From assembly GCA_030431515.1 (NCBI GenBank), contig JAUIIX010000030.1, positions 1 to 36,927 on the forward strand: a DNA stretch of 36,927 nucleotides, read 5' to 3'. Positions 24,606 to 32,008 of this stretch are shown in pieces. Positions within the stretch are counted from its first letter, which is position 1. Each line of letters begins with the position of its first letter. The notes below the pieces were generated by a model. It worked only from the letters and a program-made list of their open reading frames with translations, was not told where the DNA came from and did no database searches. Source of the DNA: a bacterium. GTDB taxonomy: Bacteria; Bacteroidota; Ignavibacteria; Kapaibacteriales; UBA2268. A program made the translations under genes and the position numbers.

Positions 24606-26168
24606 TTAATTTAATTTATGAAATCTTTTAGATATAATGTCCATAAGTTTTAGTGCATCGTTTTCATCTATATCTGTAATTGAGGCATCATTTATTCCTG
24701 AAGAAGCTGCTGTATCTACGTGTAATGTTGCGAGTTGTAGTCTTCTCTGGAAGAAAGATCTCTTTACATTTATAGTTTGAATTTTATTTATTGGAATTAT
24801 TTTTATTCTTCGAGAATAAAAGCCCTGTTTGATAATTATTTTATCATCTTGAATCTGCCACCCTCTATGTTGCCATCTTAAAACAGCACCAAAATATACT
24901 ATTGGAATTAATAATGAGAACCAATAATAGTCTAAACCAAATGAATATGCTATTGCAGTTATAATTAATACTACAATAAAATATCTAATAAATGCTCGTC
25001 TAATTGTTTTACGTGATACTTGCTCGTAAGTAATTGGAAAATCAAAGTTAATTATTCCTTTAGCGAGTTCAATTACTTTGTCAAATTTGGCAAAAGGAAC
25101 AGCAGTTTCTGGTCTTCTATTCTCAACTGAACTAAGCCCAGCTGTTTCAAGCATTAACCCCCAATAACCAAATTTTTGTCTTATAACATTTGAAAATAAT
25201 ACTATCATTTGGAGTTTTTTTAATGGAATAGTTCCATGTCTTTTATTTAAAAAGCCATGACTTGTATATAGTTTATTTTCTCCTAATTTTAACTTAAATG
25301 ACCACCACTGATTTATTGTTAATATTATATCCAAAATCCAAGAAAGAATGAATGCAACTAAGAATAAAGCGATGAAATATAGAGATATTAGAAACCAATT
25401 CATTGAATTGGAATACTCTTCTATGTTGTATATAGCATCTTCTAAATATTGTTGAATATCTTCAGGCATAAACTGCTGACCAATAGAATATATCCAAGCA
25501 ACTAAAACAAATAACACTGGTCTGAATCTTAAAATTCCATAAATAATTAATTCTTTTACTGACATTGAAATTAGTTCTTTTTCATTGTCTTCTTCATTTA
25601 CATATTCTTGTTTTTCTTGAGTATTATCGCTATCAATTAATATTTCGTTATTATCTATATTTAGTGTTGAAGAATCAACTGATAAATTATTTAGTACATT
25701 TGAAGGAACATTTGATTGATATGATTTGATTAAGTTTTTTATTTCATTAGCTTTAGATGTTTTAATAGAATCTAAAACTCCCTCAGCATTTGCATCACCT
25801 GCAGTTTCCATTTGAATTTTAGAAATATTAAATAATCTTTGAATAAAATTTTGAGTTATGTTAACATTTTGAATTCTTTTTAATGGTATGTTTCTTTGTT
25901 TTTTACTTAATATTCCAGAGTGAATTATTAACTCATCTTTTGTAAATAAGTATTTGAAATAATAAAAGTTTAATAAAGTGATAGGGAAGATGAATAATCC
26001 ATAAATAAGAGCAAGAATAATATATATCCAATTTTCGCCACTACCTCTAGAAATTGCAAAATAAAATGTTAATATTAAACCTGGTAGTTGTCGTATAGAT
26101 TGATAAATAATACTTAATGGAGATAATCTAAGTCCATCAGTATGAATATTATAATTAATATCACTCAT
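24606..26168 (-). CDS. Three-domain bacterial PH membrane protein (YdbT type)
   Basis: A 520-residue membrane protein with three bPH2 (DUF304) domains separated by hydrophobic pairs. Seen: membrane helices near 28-68, then a PH strand series ELIIHSGILSKKQRNIPLKRIQ; a central acidic linker near 165-205; helices near 215-295; a second unit with KLYTSHGFLNKRHGTIPLKKLQ; further helices near 395-430; and a third unit with IIIKQGFYSRRIKIIPINKIQ. This repeat of (G-F/I)...(I-P)...K-(I/L)-Q is the family hallmark. In Bacillus the ydbS-ydbT pair contributes to resistance to membrane-active peptides; the molecular role is unclear. Its start overlaps the YdbS-like gene by four bases. Confidence 0.88.
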   Translation of the reverse strand: MSDINYNIHTDGLRLSPLSIIYQSIRQLPGLILTFYFAISRGSGENWIYIILALIYGLFIFPITLLNFYYFKYLFTKDELIIHSGILSKKQRNIPLKRIQNVNITQNFIQRLFNISKIQMETAGDANAEGVLDSIKTSKANEIKNLIKSYQSNVPSNVLNNLSVDSSTLNIDNNEILIDSDNTQEKQEYVNEEDNEKELISMSVKELIIYGILRFRPVLFVLVAWIYSIGQQFMPEDIQQYLEDAIYNIEEYSNSMNWFLISLYFIALFLVAFILSWILDIILTINQWWSFKLKLGENKLYTSHGFLNKRHGTIPLKKLQMIVLFSNVIRQKFGYWGLMLETAGLSSVENRRPETAVPFAKFDKVIELAKGIINFDFPITYEQVSRKTIRRAFIRYFIVVLIITAIAYSFGLDYYWFSLLIPIVYFGAVLRWQHRGWQIQDDKIIIKQGFYSRRIKIIPINKIQTINVKRSFFQRRLQLATLHVDTAASSGINDASITDIDENDALKLMDIISKRFHKLN

Positions 26169-26638
26169 ACTGCATCTTCACTTGTATAATTTTTCAATTG
26201 ATCTCTTAAATCTTCTGCATATTGAATAGGTAGCCCAGGAATAAGAATATCAGCACCTTTTGTACCTGCTGTATAGATTACAAGTTTGCCTAATCCAAGC
26301 CATCTATCTAAAATTGATTGTATTACATCAATATGTTGTACTCTACTATATGGTGCAGTTGTATGAATTCGAGTGAAAACACCTCTTTCAATATATATTT
26401 CATTTTCTCTAACATCAAATTTCCAATATTTATATTTTAATGGAGGGATAATGAATAATAATAGTAAAAAAAATGTAAATACTAAAGCTGAAAAAACGTA
26501 ATCAGCGAAAAACCACTTATGAATGTGGTCAGAAATAATAAAATATTCTAAAGCAACAGCTACTATGGTAAAGAAGATTAATCTACTAACACCAGAAATA
26601 GCCCATTGAGATTTAATTTCGGGCGATAATTGAAACAT
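26165..26638 (-). CDS. Bacterial PH-domain membrane protein (YdbS type)
   Basis: A 157-residue protein with two membrane helices (about 20-35 and 45-65) and one bPH2 domain at about 70-145, containing EIYIERGVFTRIHTTAPYSRVQ and GLGKLVIYTAG. It forms the usual two-gene unit with the three-domain protein downstream (four-base ATGA overlap), so the two products probably act as a complex. The N-terminus FQLSPEIKSQWAISG is typical of YdbS proteins. A TAATTTTG box (complement of 26667-26674) lies about 30 bases upstream, but I found no matching -33 element. Confidence 0.88.
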   Translation of the reverse strand: MFQLSPEIKSQWAISGVSRLIFFTIVAVALEYFIISDHIHKWFFADYVFSALVFTFFLLLLFIIPPLKYKYWKFDVRENEIYIERGVFTRIHTTAPYSRVQHIDVIQSILDRWLGLGKLVIYTAGTKGADILIPGLPIQYAEDLRDQLKNYTSEDAV

Positions 26639-26736
26639 ATATTAGGTCTTAATTAATACTAAAAGACAAAATTAAATAAAATAATTGAAATTATGTAATT
26701 TAATCAATAAATTGTTGATAAAAGGGGAGAGTACAT

Positions 26737-26769
26737 AAAAAAAAGCCGTCTAAATGAATAGACGGCTTT
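26737..26769 (-). terminator. Rho-independent terminator after the RRM gene
   Basis: AAAGCCGTCT (26742-26751) and AGACGGCTTT (26760-26769) form a perfect ten-base stem. On the minus strand it is followed by eight T. It lies 107 bases after the RRM gene stop, so the transcript has a long 3' untranslated region. Confidence 0.88.
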
Positions 26770-26800
26770 GTAATAACAGAAAGATTTAAATTATAAATAA

Positions 26801-26857
26801 CTATAGAATATAAATGCCTAAAGAAAAGGGAAGAAAGAGTTCTTTATAATTCTATAG
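26801..26857 (-). repeat. Inverted repeat in the 3' untranslated region of the RRM gene
   Basis: CTATAGAAT at 26801-26809 and ATTCTATAG at 26849-26857 are perfect nine-base inverted repeats 39 bases apart, enclosing a purine-rich stretch. They could fold in the RNA between the RRM stop codon and the terminator. No reading frame is evident in this gap. Confidence 0.5.
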
Positions 26858-26876
26858 ATATAAATTAATTATCTAA

Positions 26877-27167
26877 TCAATAACGATTGAAATTATTTCT
26901 ATCTGAATTTCTTGGTCTGTCATCATCAGATCTCTCACGAGCTTCGTTGACAACCATTTTTCTACCTTCTAACTCACTACCGTTAAGTGCTTCAATTGCT
27001 TTGTTTCCATCTTCATCTTCCATTTCAACAAATCCGAAGCCTTTTTTTCTACCAGTAGCTCTGTCTGTGATCAATTTAACTGAGCTTACAGCTCCATAGC
27101 TTGAGAAGACTTTTTCAATATCGTCTTCACCAAGTGCATAGGAAAGGTTCCCTACATAGATATTCAT
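26877..27167 (-). CDS. RRM-domain RNA-binding protein
   Basis: A 96-residue single-RRM protein of the type common in cyanobacteria and Bacteroidota. RNP2 is IYVGNL at 3-8 and RNP1 is KGFGFVEM at 42-49, both intact with the aromatic residues that stack on RNA bases. A GRKMVVNEA strand closes the domain near 75, followed by a charged tail rich in Arg, Asp and Asn. In cyanobacteria such proteins are cold-induced; the role here is not shown. It has a good promoter, an A/T-tract leader of roughly 80 bases and a structured 3' region before its terminator, so post-transcriptional control is plausible. Confidence 0.92.
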   Translation of the reverse strand: MNIYVGNLSYALGEDDIEKVFSSYGAVSSVKLITDRATGRKKGFGFVEMEDEDGNKAIEALNGSELEGRKMVVNEARERSDDDRPRNSDRNNFNRY

Positions 27168-27255
27168 AACAAATTCCTAAAAAAAAAATAAAAAAAATAA
27201 TAATAGGTACCTTCCCTTTCGTTAGGCCAAAATCATATTTGTAAGAACTACATTA

Positions 27256-27287
27256 CAAAAATATGATAAATATTGATACAAAGCAAA
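27256..27287 (-). promoter_or_regulatory. Bacteroidota-type promoter of the RRM gene
   Basis: On the minus strand, TTTG (complement of 27284-27287) and TATTTTTG (complement of 27256-27263) are 20 bases apart, an exact consensus match. Predicted transcription start near 27249 leaves a leader of about 80 bases. Confidence 0.6.
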
Positions 27288-27338
27288 TATTATTTTAATT
27301 TATTGATAACTTTATGGATTTGTTTAATTTAATTAAGT

Positions 27339-27391
27339 AAAAAAAATAGTTGCAATTTAAAATAATACTGAATTATTATAAATGCAACTAT
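27339..27391 (-). terminator. Rho-independent terminator after the DUF6580-type gene
   Basis: ATAGTTGCA (27346-27354) pairs perfectly with TGCAACTAT (27383-27391), and the AT-rich inner part pairs further around a five-base loop with only a bulge and one mismatch. On the minus strand eight T follow. It lies 24 bases after the 27416 stop and upstream of the RRM promoter. Confidence 0.85.
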
Positions 27392-27415
27392 ATTAGAATA
27401 AGGTTATTAAAGATT

Positions 27416-27952
27416 TTATTTAATCTCTATAGCTTTAAATTTTTCGTTAAATATTTTATTTGATAATAAGTCGTAAGAAGCAAATAAAATAGTAGAATAA
27501 ATGATAGCACTTAGTAAAGTATTCTTATAAAACGGAATTGCTAAGGTATAAGAATTCAATAAACCAGCAAAATTATTAGTATAAAAACCTGAAGTAAGCC
27601 AAACTGAGAAATTAGTAAGTAAGAAAAATATGACTGTTCCAATAATAGAATTAATCATAGATTTAGTTAAACTATATTTTTCTTGATTAAAATATCCAAT
27701 AGCTATAATAATTGAAAATGAAAAATATACAGCAAGCATGTCAGGGTGAAATCCAAAATACATATCAGAAATAAATTGTGCTGATAATGGAATCAGAAAT
27801 GCAATAACTTTATTGCGAAACATATATCCAGAGAATAATGCAATAGATAGCATTGGTGAAAAGTTAGGTATATCTGATACAAAACGTGAAGCCCCAGCAA
27901 GAAGTATCGCTAATGCGATTAATGATATTTTAAATAGATTTTCTTTTTTCAT
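27416..27952 (-). CDS. DUF6580-type integral membrane protein
   Basis: A 178-residue membrane protein from the ATG at 27952 (MKKENLFKISLIALAI). An upstream in-frame ATG at 28018 would add 22 residues but overlaps the predicted promoter, so I reject it. Five to six hydrophobic segments are visible. The conserved features are ASRFVSDIPNFSPMLSIALFSG, the PLSAQFISDMYFGFH block, and an AVYFSF segment, which match DUF6580 proteins. These resemble substrate-binding (S) components of ECF vitamin transporters, so uptake of a small molecule is possible, but no partner gene is nearby and the ligand is unknown. It is a single gene with its own promoter and terminator. Confidence 0.78.
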   Translation of the reverse strand: MKKENLFKISLIALAILLAGASRFVSDIPNFSPMLSIALFSGYMFRNKVIAFLIPLSAQFISDMYFGFHPDMLAVYFSFSIIIAIGYFNQEKYSLTKSMINSIIGTVIFFLLTNFSVWLTSGFYTNNFAGLLNSYTLAIPFYKNTLLSAIIYSTILFASYDLLSNKIFNEKFKAIEIK

Positions 27953-27987
27953 AATGTTTTTTTCATAAAGTTTTGAAATAGTATATG

Positions 27988-28018
27988 CAAAATTATTATA
28001 ATGGTAGTTAATAATCAA
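27988..28018 (-). promoter_or_regulatory. Bacteroidota-type promoter of the DUF6580-type gene
   Basis: On the minus strand, TTG (complement of 28016-28018) and TAATTTTG (complement of 27988-27995) are 20 bases apart. Predicted start near 27981 lies downstream of the ATG at 28018, which supports the shorter coding region from 27952. Confidence 0.5.
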
Positions 28019-28076
28019 TAGGTGGGGATAATAATATTATTTACTTTACATAATATATATTATAATGTATGATATA

Positions 28077-28259
28077 TTATTGTTTGTATTTGTTCCTGAT
28101 ATTTTCTTCGTCTTCTAATATTAAGTTTTTAATATGGTTTAGAATCTTTTTATCACCAGTTTTAATTTTAGTTTCAATTTTAATTAACATTTCTTTCTGA
28201 ACCATCTGCTTCATCATTTTTTCTTGTTCTGCAAGTTCGTTTCTATCATTGTTTGACAT
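28077..28259 (-). CDS. Small hypothetical charged helical protein
   Basis: A 60-residue protein I do not recognise. It is almost entirely charged and helical in character (for example NELAEQEKMMKQMVQKEM, then an ILNHIKNLILEDEENI segment), with no cysteine, signal peptide or membrane helix. It begins nine bases after the GNAT gene stop, so it is probably co-transcribed, which is the main reason to believe it is real. Function unknown; a small coiled-coil partner is possible. Confidence 0.55.
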   Translation of the reverse strand: MSNNDRNELAEQEKMMKQMVQKEMLIKIETKIKTGDKKILNHIKNLILEDEENIRNKYKQ

Positions 28260-28268
28260 ACTTGTTCC

Positions 28269-28799
28269 TTAGAGTATTTTTTCCATTAAATAATATACTG
28301 ATTTGCTAACTGGAAATCCTTTTTTGTCCTGAATTGAATAATTACGTTTTAAGTAGAAGTTAACTACTTTTTCATAAGTACTCAAGGCTCCTAATCTAAT
28401 TGATGTTGCTTTTTCTTTAATTGCAACATCTTCTAAGTAATCCATCATAACACCTGCAAGACCCTTATTTTGATATTCAGGATCAACGCCTAATCGATAT
28501 ATCAATCTAAATGTATCAGATTTATCTTTCCAGTTTGCTTCTGCAAAATTTGGATGTTGATTTTTATTAATTGAACCAATAGCAATGATTTGACCTTGTT
28601 CATTTAACATTTTATACATTGAGTTCAATGAAATATCTTTTAAATAAACTTCTTCATTAGGATAACCGTTATTCCATTGAGTCATTCCTATGGATAATAA
28701 GTCTTGATTAATCTTTTCAGTTAATATCATAACTTCATCTATATCATTTTTATCGGCAAATTCTATAGAATACTTTAAGTTAGTTTTCAATTTTGTCAT
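28269..28799 (-). CDS. GNAT-family N-acetyltransferase
   Basis: A 176-residue acetyltransferase using acetyl-CoA. The A motif lies at about 100-124: LIYRLGVDPEYQNKGLAGVM, with the pyrophosphate-binding loop Q110-N-K-G-L-A115 (Q/R-x-x-G-x-A). Motif B follows with TYEKVVNFYLKRNYSI, including the tyrosine often used as general acid. The acceptor substrate cannot be deduced. Its start lies 20 bases inside the end of the preceding lipoprotein gene, and the small 60-residue gene follows, giving a three-gene unit. Confidence 0.86.
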   Translation of the reverse strand: MTKLKTNLKYSIEFADKNDIDEVMILTEKINQDLLSIGMTQWNNGYPNEEVYLKDISLNSMYKMLNEQGQIIAIGSINKNQHPNFAEANWKDKSDTFRLIYRLGVDPEYQNKGLAGVMMDYLEDVAIKEKATSIRLGALSTYEKVVNFYLKRNYSIQDKKGFPVSKSVYYLMEKIL

Positions 28800-29505
28800 T
28801 ATCTGTGAATATTAATTCGTTATTTTGAGTAAGTTGTTTAAATGTTAGAGACTTTTGAAAGATTTTATTATCAGTTGAATCAGTTAAAGTAATAATAATA
28901 TTACTTTTAACATCATAAGCTTTTAAATATCTGCCATCTGGAACAATATTTTGAACTTTTTTATTTATTAAATATTTAAAATCGGTATTAACTTTTTGTA
29001 ATTCGATTCCTTTAACATCATATTCATCAACCTGAATATAAAATTCTTTTTTAAATAATAATTGTCTATTATTTAAGTACAAACATTCAATAGATTCTGT
29101 TAACTTATTATCAAAATACAAGTTAATATCAATAAAACCTTCTTTAAAATTAGCAATATCAGATTTATTAAAGTGAAATTCATGATTTCCAGCAGATAAA
29201 GTTGCATCAATTAATTTAACTTTATTTTTTGTTGATTTTTCTGTTAATTCTAACTTTACTTTTGAAGCTTCTTGGACTTCAAATGAAATGAAAGTTTCAG
29301 AATTAAAAGGTGTTGGAAAAGCTACTAATTTTTGATTTGGTATAATTGTTAATGTATCAAATTGAAGTTCAATAATTAGTTTATTAATATTTGAACTTGG
29401 TATTATTACATTTATATCCGAATATGTTTTTACCTCATTATCTTCATCGCAGGAAAATATAAGTAGTGATATTACAAGCAGTAATATTATTCGTTTAATA
29501 GTCAT
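28780..29505 (-). CDS. Hypothetical lipoprotein with sorting-domain-like beta module
   Basis: A 241-residue lipoprotein. LIFSC places the lipidated cysteine at 19, followed by DEDNE. Residues about 58-120 resemble the beta-sandwich of T9SS tails or FlgD-type modules: FPTPFNSETFISFEVQEAS, then VKLELTEKSTKNKVKLID and a SAGNHEFHFNKSDI segment. The module is internal, not terminal, so a sorting role is unlikely. The remaining half is of unknown type. It overlaps the GNAT gene by 20 bases. Probably an envelope protein; function unknown. Confidence 0.72.
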   Translation of the reverse strand: MTIKRIILLLVISLLIFSCDEDNEVKTYSDINVIIPSSNINKLIIELQFDTLTIIPNQKLVAFPTPFNSETFISFEVQEASKVKLELTEKSTKNKVKLIDATLSAGNHEFHFNKSDIANFKEGFIDINLYFDNKLTESIECLYLNNRQLLFKKEFYIQVDEYDVKGIELQKVNTDFKYLINKKVQNIVPDGRYLKAYDVKSNIIITLTDSTDNKIFQKSLTFKQLTQNNELIFTDNDKIEN

Positions 29506-29568
29506 TCTAATCCTCTTTAAATGTGTATTTCAAGTTTGTAATAGACAATAAAATAAAAAAAATATTGT

Positions 29569-30909
29569 TTAATTATCTCTACTAAATAATAATCTTTGTC
29601 CTTTTTTGCTTTCGTCAAATTTACCATTAGAATAAGCGTGATGACCAGATACAATTGTATCAGTAATATAACCTTTTAGTTGTTTACCTTCAAGTGGCGA
29701 CCAAGCACATTTATAATAAATGTTAAATTTGTTTACTTCCCAAACTTTATTGAGGTCTAAAATTGCTAAATCTGCAAAATATCCTTCACGTATATATCCC
29801 CTATTTTCAATTTGGAATAGTTCAGCTGGTTTGTGACACATTTTATCTACTATTTTTTCTAATGATATTTTACCTTGATGATAAAAATCGAGCATTATAT
29901 TAATAGAATGTTGTACCAAAGGAACTCCAGAAGGTGCTGAATTATATGGGTTTTGTTTCTCTTGCCAAGTATGTGGTGCGTGGTCAGTTGCGATAATATC
30001 TAATCTATCATCTAACATTGCCTCGAATAAAGCATCTTTATCAGATTTTAACTTAATAGCAGGGTTACACTTTATTAAAGAGCCATATTCTTCGTAATCT
30101 GATTGCTCAAAATAAAGGTGATGAACACAAACTTCTGATGTTATTCTTTTATTTGCTAATGGTATTTGATTTGTGAAATATTTAAGTTCATCCGCTGTTG
30201 AAATATGTAGAATGTGCAACCTACCATTGCAAGATTTTGCTATATCTATTGCTCTAACTGTACATTTTTCACAAGCTTCACGAGATCTAATGTTAGGATG
30301 TTCGTAAAATGGAATATTATCTCCATATTTTTCCACATACTTAATCATATTTGCTGTAATAGTGTCTTCATCTTCAGAGTGAATTGCAACTGGCACATCT
30401 GAATTGCAGAATATTTTTTCAAGTGTTTGAGGATTATCGACTAACATATTTCCAGTTGAACTGCCCATAAATATTTTAATTCCACACACTTCTGTTGTGT
30501 TGATTTTAAGAACAATATCAGCATTGTCGTTGCTTGTTCCCATAAAAAAAGAGTAGTTAGCAAGGGAATCTCTACTTGCAATACTATATTTATCTTCGAG
30601 TAAGTCTAAAGTAAGTGCAGCGGGTTTTGTGTTTGGCATTTCCATAAATGATGTCACACCACCAGCAACTGCAGCTTTTGATTCAGTATAGATATTAGCT
30701 TTATGAGTTAATCCTGGCTCACGAAAATGTACTTGGTCGTCGATGATACCAGGGATTACGTAATTACCTTTTGCATCGATTACTTTAGCACTATTAGAAG
30801 ATAAATCTTTACCAATTTTTGCGATAAACTCATTTTCTATTAATAAATCATATTCTTCAATGCTATTTTCATTTACAATTTTTGCGTTTTTAATTAATAT
30901 TCTACTCAT
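29569..30909 (-). CDS. pyrC: Dihydroorotase, class I type, with altered HxH motif
   Basis: A 446-residue amidohydrolase converting carbamoyl-aspartate to dihydroorotate in pyrimidine synthesis. I choose the ATG at 30909, which overlaps the upstream stop (ATGA); an ATG at 30939 would add ten atypical residues. Seen: DDQVHFREPGLTHK with His61 and Arg63; GGVTSFMEMPNTKP; GIKIFMGSSTGNM with Lys145, the expected carboxylated lysine; HSEDE with His177; LHILHIST with His235; and ATDHAPH with Asp309. The first histidine of the usual HxH pair is Gln59. I recall DDQVH as common in Bacteroidota dihydroorotases, so activity is likely. An allantoinase or dihydropyrimidinase is less likely given the REPG and MEMPNT motifs. 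Confidence 0.88.
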   Translation of the reverse strand: MSRILIKNAKIVNENSIEEYDLLIENEFIAKIGKDLSSNSAKVIDAKGNYVIPGIIDDQVHFREPGLTHKANIYTESKAAVAGGVTSFMEMPNTKPAALTLDLLEDKYSIASRDSLANYSFFMGTSNDNADIVLKINTTEVCGIKIFMGSSTGNMLVDNPQTLEKIFCNSDVPVAIHSEDEDTITANMIKYVEKYGDNIPFYEHPNIRSREACEKCTVRAIDIAKSCNGRLHILHISTADELKYFTNQIPLANKRITSEVCVHHLYFEQSDYEEYGSLIKCNPAIKLKSDKDALFEAMLDDRLDIIATDHAPHTWQEKQNPYNSAPSGVPLVQHSINIMLDFYHQGKISLEKIVDKMCHKPAELFQIENRGYIREGYFADLAILDLNKVWEVNKFNIYYKCAWSPLEGKQLKGYITDTIVSGHHAYSNGKFDESKKGQRLLFSRDN

Positions 30910-31850
30910 TTTCCTTCCAAATATACTAAAACATTCCAAGCAATTTCAACTTGTCTTTGTGAAAGTGCTACTTTAACTACTCTATTAAAATAGTTAATGT
31001 TAACTTTTTCATTTAATAATAATTCTAACATTGACTCACAATCATTTTGTCTTTCATAAAATTCAAAGTTAACTTTATTAAATTCTTTCTTTGTTAACTG
31101 ATTAATGTATTTATTTGCATTATCAATACTTGGTATCTCAATATGTGAAATTAATTTTCCAATATCATTTGCCGTTAAGTAATCAGATTCTTTTATATAC
31201 TCTGGTAATTTATCATATCCAATTCCTATTCCTGTTGGTTTTGCAAGTTCAAATAAGGCATTTCCGTTTGCTCTTGTGTACCAATTTCCGCCATTTCTAC
31301 CGATAGTATCTAATTTGAATGGATCAATATGTCCTTTTTCGTCTAATACATTTTCGTTAACGTGAATATTAATAATTTCGCAAACAACTAAATTTCCTGA
31401 ACCTGCTTTACCCCCTATTTCAAGAATTTCTAACACTTTACATTCTAAATGAACGGGTGATTCTTTTACTCTTTTAGCTTTTACTAATTTAGAATCTATT
31501 GGTGTAAAACCTGATTTTTCAAATTCATCTACATCAGAATCAAATTCAGAAGAAGCATAATTCATTTTTTCAATCATGTCATAACTTACTATATGAACTA
31601 CACATTCATTAGTTTCTTTTAAATTATGATAAGTATCTTTTAGTGTATTGTCTCTACCTCTTCTGGAAGGTGAGAAAACTAAAACTGGAGGATTTGAACC
31701 AAATATATTAAAAAATGAAAATGGTGATAAATTATTAATTCCATCTTTAGAAATAGTTGAAACAAAAGCGATAGGTCTTGGAGAAACTGCACCAACCAGA
31801 TATTTAAAACTTTCTTGATTACCTACTTCTTGAGGGTTTATATTTAGCAT
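30906..31850 (-). CDS. Flavin reductase-like (FMN-binding split barrel) protein
   Basis: A 314-residue protein. The flavin-reductase domain fills about 1-200: YLVGAVSPRPIAFVSTIS, NLSPFSFFNIFGSNPPVLVF and SPSRRGRDNTLKDTYHNL, with FMN-contacting residues as in the DIM6/NTAB family. About 110 residues follow: LPEYIKESDYLTANDIGKL and a helical region to the end, found in longer Bacteroidota members. A flavin-dependent reduction is likely, but the substrate is unknown. Its stop overlaps the dihydroorotase start by four bases, so the two are co-transcribed; a functional link to pyrimidine synthesis is not established. Confidence 0.85.
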   Translation of the reverse strand: MLNINPQEVGNQESFKYLVGAVSPRPIAFVSTISKDGINNLSPFSFFNIFGSNPPVLVFSPSRRGRDNTLKDTYHNLKETNECVVHIVSYDMIEKMNYASSEFDSDVDEFEKSGFTPIDSKLVKAKRVKESPVHLECKVLEILEIGGKAGSGNLVVCEIINIHVNENVLDEKGHIDPFKLDTIGRNGGNWYTRANGNALFELAKPTGIGIGYDKLPEYIKESDYLTANDIGKLISHIEIPSIDNANKYINQLTKKEFNKVNFEFYERQNDCESMLELLLNEKVNINYFNRVVKVALSQRQVEIAWNVLVYLEGK

Positions 31851-31916
31851 TGCTTCCTTTTTGTTATTTTTAATAATTCAAATTTAAGGATTATATCTAT
31901 TAATTTAAAATTAAGA

Positions 31917-31952
31917 TTTGTAAAATATTTTTAACTTATAAGTATATATTTG
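31917..31952 (+). promoter_or_regulatory. Possible promoter of the 32009 gene
   Basis: TTTG at 31917-31920 and TATATTTG at 31945-31952 match the consensus elements but are 24 bases apart, slightly longer than usual. The gap 31851-32008 is divergent between the flavin reductase and this gene. A TAAATTTG box on the minus strand (complement of 31879-31886) may serve the other side. Confidence 0.35.
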
Positions 31953-32008
31953 TTAATTTAAAATAATATTCTTATTTTAAGATTTTAAAAAATAAATATA
32001 GATAAGAT

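Noticed and set aside
28045-28076. AT-rich palindrome downstream of the 60-residue gene, possible terminator
   Set aside because: The stem is only A-T pairs with mismatches and no T run follows on the minus strand; expected by chance at this composition.
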